64,000 nt of DNA from Ascaphus truei (taxonomy: Eukaryota > Chordata > Amphibia > Anura > Ascaphidae), in NCBI GenBank assembly GCA_036426205.1, contig CM071568.1, positions 217,549,123 through 217,613,122 on the forward strand, written 5' to 3'. Numbering within the stretch: position 1 is the first letter of the stretch; every line of letters starts with the position of its first letter. Position numbers and translations under genes: made by a program. Positions 59,208 to 64,000 of this stretch are shown here, in pieces. A model generated the notes under the pieces. It was not told where the DNA came from and made no database searches. It was given only the letters and a program-made list of their open reading frames with translations.

Positions 59208-59444
59208 CTCTTTCCAAAGTCGCTCCCAACTATCCACCTTTCCTTCGTCTCCCCCTCTCTTTTTCACTATTGAAAGAAGGAAAAAGGGTTTATTGTGTGT
59301 CATTTTCCTCCTCTATGCCTTGTACATGCACTGCGCCGTATTTACAAGTTGGCCTGCGAGCCAGTGTCGATAATATGTACCCCCGCGATGTATGACACCA
59401 ATAAAGGAAAAATATTTAAAAAAAAAAAAAAACGCCAACCCAAG

Positions 59445-60525
59445 TAGAAATCTCTACACAAGCGCTAAAATATTAAACATAGCAGGATCGAAGCAACTGT
59501 AATCCATCTTATACCCTGCTAAGTATGAGCATAATATTTATTTCAAACTCCAGTTCCCAATGCAGAGTGAAGGACGCTGGTAATGTGTAATGTGTAATTA
59601 ATGGTTATTGATGGCAGAATGCATTCATTTATTAACCTTGGCAAACTATAAATTGGGATTGCTCTATCGTTTTAAACCCATTTTGCCCAGAAAAACTGTC
59701 AGACTGGGAAGTTGTAAATCTGAGAGTGAGAACCTTCAATTCCACGTCTGGTAGGAAACTCCCAACACAAAAGTACAAGAATAACACTTTGCATCAAATA
59801 CCTGTATTTGTTTTATCCACGTTCTTGTAACTAATGAAATGATGAATCCAAATGCCTCTGACAACCCATAAAGTCACCTTTACCAATGGTAACATTCATG
59901 TTGTGTCGCACGTGGCTGCTGAAACCTACAGCATATAGACTATGACATCAACATCAACACTGAAATAAATAAACAGCTTAAGACATTAATAACCACCATG
60001 TTTGCGCACTATAATTTACTATTTTCCATATTTTGTGATTTATTTTACACAAAGGCCACAAGATTTTGAGCAATCTATTTCAGAGTTCTAGTTTCAGAAC
60101 TTTAATTTATTAGACACTAAATGAAATTACTTGGCGTTACTCAAAGGTCTGTAATATAGTGCGCACTGGTGCACGTTTCATTGTATGTTGCCAGCAGTGA
60201 CGCGCATGGATATGGGGCGTGGCTCTGAGGTCACATCGTTAGTCCGCGCTGTGATGGGCTTAAGGCGTCATGTGACGCGGTAGCAACGCGAAAATACAAA
60301 TTTATTGTATTTGCTCTGATCTGCCACGTCACCGCTCTCACGGCCGTGAGCGCGCGCGCATCTCGACTGTATCAACGTCAGCCTCCCACAGTCAATTATT
60401 ATTGACACGCACACACGGTAGCGCACGCACTATAACACACCTAAGAAACCAAAAAATACTGAGATTTATAAATGGACAATTACTTTTTTTGTTTGTTATT
60501 TATGTGTAATTAAGCTAATGATCTT
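59445..60525. other. No gene seen
   Basis: AT-rich, with a CpG-rich patch at 60160-60430 (GTGACGCGCATGG, GGCCGTGAGCGCGCGCGCAT) that could be an eroded repeat terminus. No coding sequence. Confidence 0.35.
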
Positions 60526-60529
60526 GGGT

Positions 60530-60561
<32 letters not shown>

Positions 60562-60564
<3 letters not shown>

Positions 60565-60717
60565 TGTTCGACAAACCTATACATTTGCTCGCCCCGGGCG
60601 AGTGGATTTAACCCCCGGGCGAGTAAATATAGGGCCAAGCAGCACACGTTTGGTACTAGGTGGCGAGTAGATTTTTTTGTGTGGCGAGTAGATTTTTTGG
60701 TGATTTGTCAACCACTG
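60562..60717. mobile_element. Short hAT-like MITE inserted in an AT repeat
   Basis: CAGTGTTCGACAAACCTATA to GGTGATTTGTCAACCACTG, inverse ends, 156 bp, with internal CTCGCCCCGGGCGAGTGG hairpin and repeated GGCGAGTAGATTTTTT. Both flanks are TATATATA, so an 8-bp duplication is plausible but cannot be told from the surrounding (AT)n. Confidence 0.75.
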
Positions 60718-60746
60718 TATATATACATACATATATATATATATAT

Positions 60747-61290
60747 ATACATTACCAGAAGTGGCAAGGAGGCGACAGCACTCAGAGGGTTAAAGTCAAA
60801 ACTTATGTAAAACATAGCACAAAACTTCAATGTTTCGATCCCTCTGGGGGATCTTCCTCAGTGGGGTGCAGAGAGCAAGTGACTGTCAATGACCTTAAAT
60901 ACCCAGCACCCCTGTGACATAAACCACACCTACTAATTAAAAACATCATTACCACGCGCAGATACAGGTGAAGAAGCATATAATCAGGGAGAATCAGCTG
61001 AACTCATGCTGCCCGATTCCTACAGGTTTAGCCCGGTCACCTGACCCTGTTTCAAGATTTATCTCCGTCACTGGTAGGCTTCTCCCTGAGTTCCGTATAC
61101 TTTCCTTGGTTGACATAGCAACCGCGCATGTGCGTGAGTTCATTCCACTGCTCTAAGAGTTCACACGGCGTCCGCGATCTCCAAGGCAACCGCGCATGCA
61201 CGTGACGTAATACTGTGTTCTTCGTGTATTGCTGCTTTGCTGATCCCAGTACCTCCATTCAAAGACAGTATGCAAGAAGAACTCATGTAA
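60747..61290 (-). repeat. Left terminal repeat of the Penelope-like element
   Basis: Inverse of the right arm. It contains, on the minus strand, CTGAGGAAGATCCC, a five-base loop, GGGATCGAAACATTG (about 60834-60868), CCAAGGAAAGTATACGGAAC and two CATGCGCGGTTGC-like blocks. The hairpin keeps both the CTGAnGA and GAAAC boxes in this arm. Confidence 0.85.
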
Positions 61291-63055
61291 AGCGTGTAAA
61301 CGAGAAGTAGACTCGATTATTGCCATGGGAATGAGCAACGGCTGGATTTCAGAAGACACGGATGATTTCTTAACTACTGATCATCCGATCATGCCTGTAC
61401 TTTACACCTTACCTAAGGTACACAAGTCTCTTGTTGCCCCGCCGGGTAGACCAATAATTTCTGCGAGATCATTGTGTCATCCATTGTCGCAATTTGTCGA
61501 CTTCTACCTACAGCCAATTGTTCTCCGGGTGCCTTCATATATTAAAGATACAACGGATTTTATAACTAAACTTTCGTTATTATCTCTTGACCTGACGGAC
61601 GTCTTGTTAGTGACACTTGAGGTGTAAAGTCTGTACACTAATATACCCCACCAGGAGGGGTTGGACGCAGTCAGGAGCCATCTACAGCACATGGACCATG
61701 CTGATGGACCCGCATCGGAGTTCATAATGACCCTCATTTATCTTATATTGCATAAGAACTACTTACGATTTGAGCGTACGTACTATCTTCAACTTATGGG
61801 AACGGCCATAGGGTCCAATATGGCCCCGGCCTATGCGAATATGTACATGGACACATATGAGCAGATACATCTCTTGAGTGATGCCCCACATGCTGAATCT
61901 ATTCTCCATTACTCTAGATTCATTGATGATGTGTTTCTGATGTGGGGTGGGGGTGAACAAGAGCTGCTAGAATTCATCAATTATGTGAACCTTATACCCT
62001 CTAATATTCGCTTCACATACCAGCACAGTGCAACTGATATAGTATTCTTGGATACGGTAATATATAAGGAGAACAATGTATTGTGTACTAGAATACATAC
62101 CAAAGATACAGATAAAAATACTCTCCTGGACGCCCAAAGTCACCATCCACCACCCCTCAGGAGGGGGCTCCCGTTTTCGCAGATGCTCCGGGTACGGAGA
62201 ATAACAAGCAATCCTTCGCACGTTGAGGTGACATTACAGAAAATGGCAGAACGCTTCTGTGAGAGGGGCTATGATCAGAAGGAAATCAATCAAGCATTGC
62301 TTAAGGCACGTTTACCTGCAAGAGACGATTTGCTGAAACCAACGAGGAAAAATAATGAGAGTGATCGGTTCCATGTGGTATAAACATATAGTAGTGCCTC
62401 TAGCCAGATACAGCGCAGTATAAGACAAAATTGGCACATTCTAGCTAATGATAAGCGCATCGATAAACATTTCAAGTCCCCGCCTCTGTTCTGTTACCGG
62501 CGGGGTCGTAATATAGGGGGACCACCTTGTAAAGGCGGACACTGTTGATAAGTATGCTCTGAATCCCACCTGGCTTACTAAATTTCCATGGGGTACACAA
62601 ATGCAAAGGATGTGTCAATTGCCAGTATCTTATACTAGGCAACACATTTCCGAATCCGCATAAAGGTTACCCAATCAAAATTGTGGATTTTCTCAATTGT
62701 GATTCTAAATTTGTTGTTTACATCATTAAATGTCCCTGTGGGCTTGTATATGTGGGTAAAACAACACGTATGCTAAAAAGCGAATAGCAATGCATCGATC
62801 TACAATACGTAAAGCCCTCAACGATTCCACCACTCATGATGATCTAAAGCTATTACCAGTGGCAAGGCATTTTAAGCTCAAACAGCATAGCTTGGCCACC
62901 TTTAGATGCATGCCCGTTGTACAAGCCCACGTTCCACCAAGGGGAGGGAATAGACACAAGCTTTTGCTTCAACTTGAGGCCAGAATGATATATTAACTGG
63001 ATTCCATGGCCCCCAAAGGTTTGAATGAGGACATGAATTTGGGATGTTTTTTTTA
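61290..63055 (+). pseudogene. Penelope-like reverse transcriptase / GIY-YIG endonuclease, inactivated
   Basis: In order: RT entry block PVLYTLPKVHKS and PPGRPIISARSLCHPLSQ (61391-61500); motif A region, where the usual Asp is Glu (GAG, 61619-61621) and a TAA follows (61625-61627) before SLYTNIPHQEGL; QLMGTAIGSNMAPAYANMYM; motif C FIDD (61919-61930); FLDTVIYKENN; RRITSNPSHVEVTLQKMAER. A second TAA at 62381 interrupts the reading. Then come SSASSQIQRSIRQNWHILAN, a Cys pair block HKCKGCVNC (about 62597), and the GIY-YIG domain (VVYIIKCPCGLVYVGKTTRM, then HRSTIRKAL), with frameshifts near 62525-62590 and 62780 and a TAA at 62994 before APKGLNEDMNLG. The RT copies RNA at a nick made by GIY-YIG. 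This copy is dead, with at least five lesions. Confidence 0.88.
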
Positions 63056-63429
63056 ACTTCTATAATTGTTATTTTCCATTTATTGGCTGATTATGTAGCT
63101 TTACCAGCAAGGCTGAATATGTGCTATGCTTTCTGCATATATATATAATTAGCATAGCACAGTATGTATTAGATTTATATGTTTAGCATTTTTCCTTGCT
63201 CTTCCCCTTATTCTCCCCTCCCTTCCCCTGTTCACTTCACTTATCCTCACTTATACCCTAGGGTGTTTGCCTTACTTTTTCTGTCATTGATTTTATTGCT
63301 GCCTATGATTCCTGAATATCTGTGACCTAGCCATTGTGGGGGCCATTATGCTTAATATACTCAATTATCTTGCATGATTCAACTCTATTATGCCTCATTA
63401 CTATTGGTACACCATGCTCACTCAGTGGT
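63056..63429. other. Penelope-like element 3' non-coding part
   Basis: AT-rich stretch between the end of the GIY-YIG reading and the right terminal arm. It contains (AT)n and TTAGCATAGCAC/GTGCTATGCT inverted words. No coding sequence. Confidence 0.5.
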
Positions 63430-63970
63430 TTTACACGAGTTCTTGCATACTATCTTTGAATGGAGGTACAGGGATCAGCAAAGCAGCAATACACGGAGAA
63501 CACAGTATTACGTCACGTGCATGCGCGGTTGCCTTGGAGATCGCGGACGCCGTGTGAACTCTTAGAGCAGTGGAATGAACTCACGCACATGCGCGGTTGC
63601 TATGTCAACCAAGGAAAGTATGCGGAACTCAGGGAGAAGCCTACCAGTGACGGAGATACCTCTTGAAAGTCAGGTGACCGGGCTAAACCTATAGGAATCG
63701 GGCAGCATGAGTTCAGCTGATTCTCCCTGATTATATGCTTCTTCACCTGTATCTGCGCGTGGTAATGATGTTTTTAATTAGTAGGTGTGGTTTATGTCAC
63801 AGGGGTGCTGGGTATTTAAGGTCACTGACAGTCACTTGCTCTCTGCACTCCCCTGAGGAAGATCCCCCAGAGGGATCAAACGTTGGAGTTTTGTGCTATG
63901 TTTAATACATAAGTTTTGACTTTAACCCTCTGAGTGCTGTCGCCTCCTTGCCACTTCTGGTAATGTATAC
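63430..63970 (+). repeat. Right terminal repeat of the Penelope-like element
   Basis: Contains CTCCCCTGAGGAAGATCCCC, loop, GAGGGATCAAACGTTGG (63846-63885), the plus-strand version of the hairpin in the left arm; here the GAAAC box is CAAAC. CTTAGAGCAGTGGAATGAAC and two CATGCGCGGTTGC blocks also match. The two arms differ by scattered substitutions and small indels. Confidence 0.85.
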
Positions 63971-64000
63971 CTCTATTTGATTTTACGGGACGAGCACCAG

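Larger units (their letters stand above)
57388..59428 (+). mobile_element. Internally deleted L1/Tx1-type LINE with 16-bp target duplication
   Basis: The element starts AAGGACTTCCAGTGACGTCA and ends in poly(A) (about 59418-59430). AAAACGCCAACCCAAG is duplicated exactly at 57372-57387 and 59429-59444. The order is: 5' UTR of 144 bp, complete ORF1, short spacer, two joined pieces of ORF2, 3' UTR with a C-run and AATAAA-like signal. At about 2.04 kb it lacks most of ORF2, yet keeps both termini, so the loss was internal rather than 5' truncation. The cut site TT/AAAA suits an L1 endonuclease. Confidence 0.9.
60747..63970 (+). mobile_element. Penelope-like retroelement with inverted terminal repeats
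   Basis: Arms of about 540 bp (60747-61290 and 63430-63970) are inverted copies of each other, sharing for example ATTACCAGAAGTGGCAAGGA at the outer end and TATGCAAGAA near the inner end. Between them lies a Penelope-type ORF with reverse transcriptase followed by a GIY-YIG endonuclease. Penelope-like elements are known to carry terminal repeats in either orientation. The N-terminal part of the ORF upstream of the RT is missing, so the left arm joins the body of the gene directly. An (AT)n tract precedes the left arm. Confidence 0.88.

Overview
The window looks like non-coding vertebrate nuclear DNA, most probably from an anuran amphibian. This is inferred from the repeat content: an L2/CR1-type LINE with a 2A leader, L1/Tx1-like LINEs, a Penelope-like element with GIY-YIG, hAT, Tigger-like, TTAA-type and Harbinger-like MITEs, and many long fold-backs. 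There is no bacterial gene organisation. I recognise no complete host protein-coding gene, tRNA or rRNA. The coding capacity I can support belongs to transposable elements, mostly broken copies. Two or three exon-like segments (about 31.8, 50.4 and 52.7 kb) could belong to a host gene whose introns fill the window, but the evidence is weak.

Layout. 0-3.5 kb: AATCCG-rich repeat, a hAT MITE and a fold-back. 3.5-7.4 kb: an almost complete L2/CR1-type LINE with a hydrophobic leader, a 2A-like peptide, an AP endonuclease broken by two compensating frameshifts, and an intact reverse transcriptase frame. 7.5-8.8 kb: a Tigger-like MITE whose interior has become a microsatellite. 9-13 kb: MITEs in otherwise featureless DNA. 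13.0-16.8 kb: an old autonomous hAT element with a decayed BED-finger transposase on the minus strand and several nested insertions. 17-31 kb: MITEs, palindromes, Penelope-type terminal remnants and a CpG-rich stretch with a possible DIRS fragment. 32-40 kb: further MITE copies and CpG-rich repeats. 40.8-43.5 kb: a fold-back element inside a noisy tandem duplication that may be an assembly error. 44-47.4 kb: CpG-rich repeats, a decayed L1 ORF2 and a Harbinger-like MITE nested in a hAT MITE. 48.4-49.8 kb: a 1.4-kb fold-back. 50-53.4 kb: the least repetitive stretch, with two exon candidates. 54-55.7 kb: an AGC/AGT array and a minisatellite of about 34 bp. 56.9-59.4 kb: a TTAA MITE hit by an internally deleted L1 with intact ORF1 and a 16-bp target duplication. 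60.6-64 kb: a small hAT MITE, then a Penelope-like element with inverted terminal repeats, reverse transcriptase and GIY-YIG endonuclease.

How the parts relate. The autonomous elements explain many of the non-coding ones: the LINE 3' end recurs as short minus-strand fragments, and the inverted-arm plan of the Penelope element recurs in two fold-backs without coding sequence. A hairpin motif, CTGAnGA or a close relative followed by a stem and then GAAAC, recurs at several of these loci and resembles a hammerhead ribozyme core. The most interesting signals are the 2A-leader LINE, this recurrent hairpin, the internally deleted L1 and the inverted-repeat Penelope architecture.
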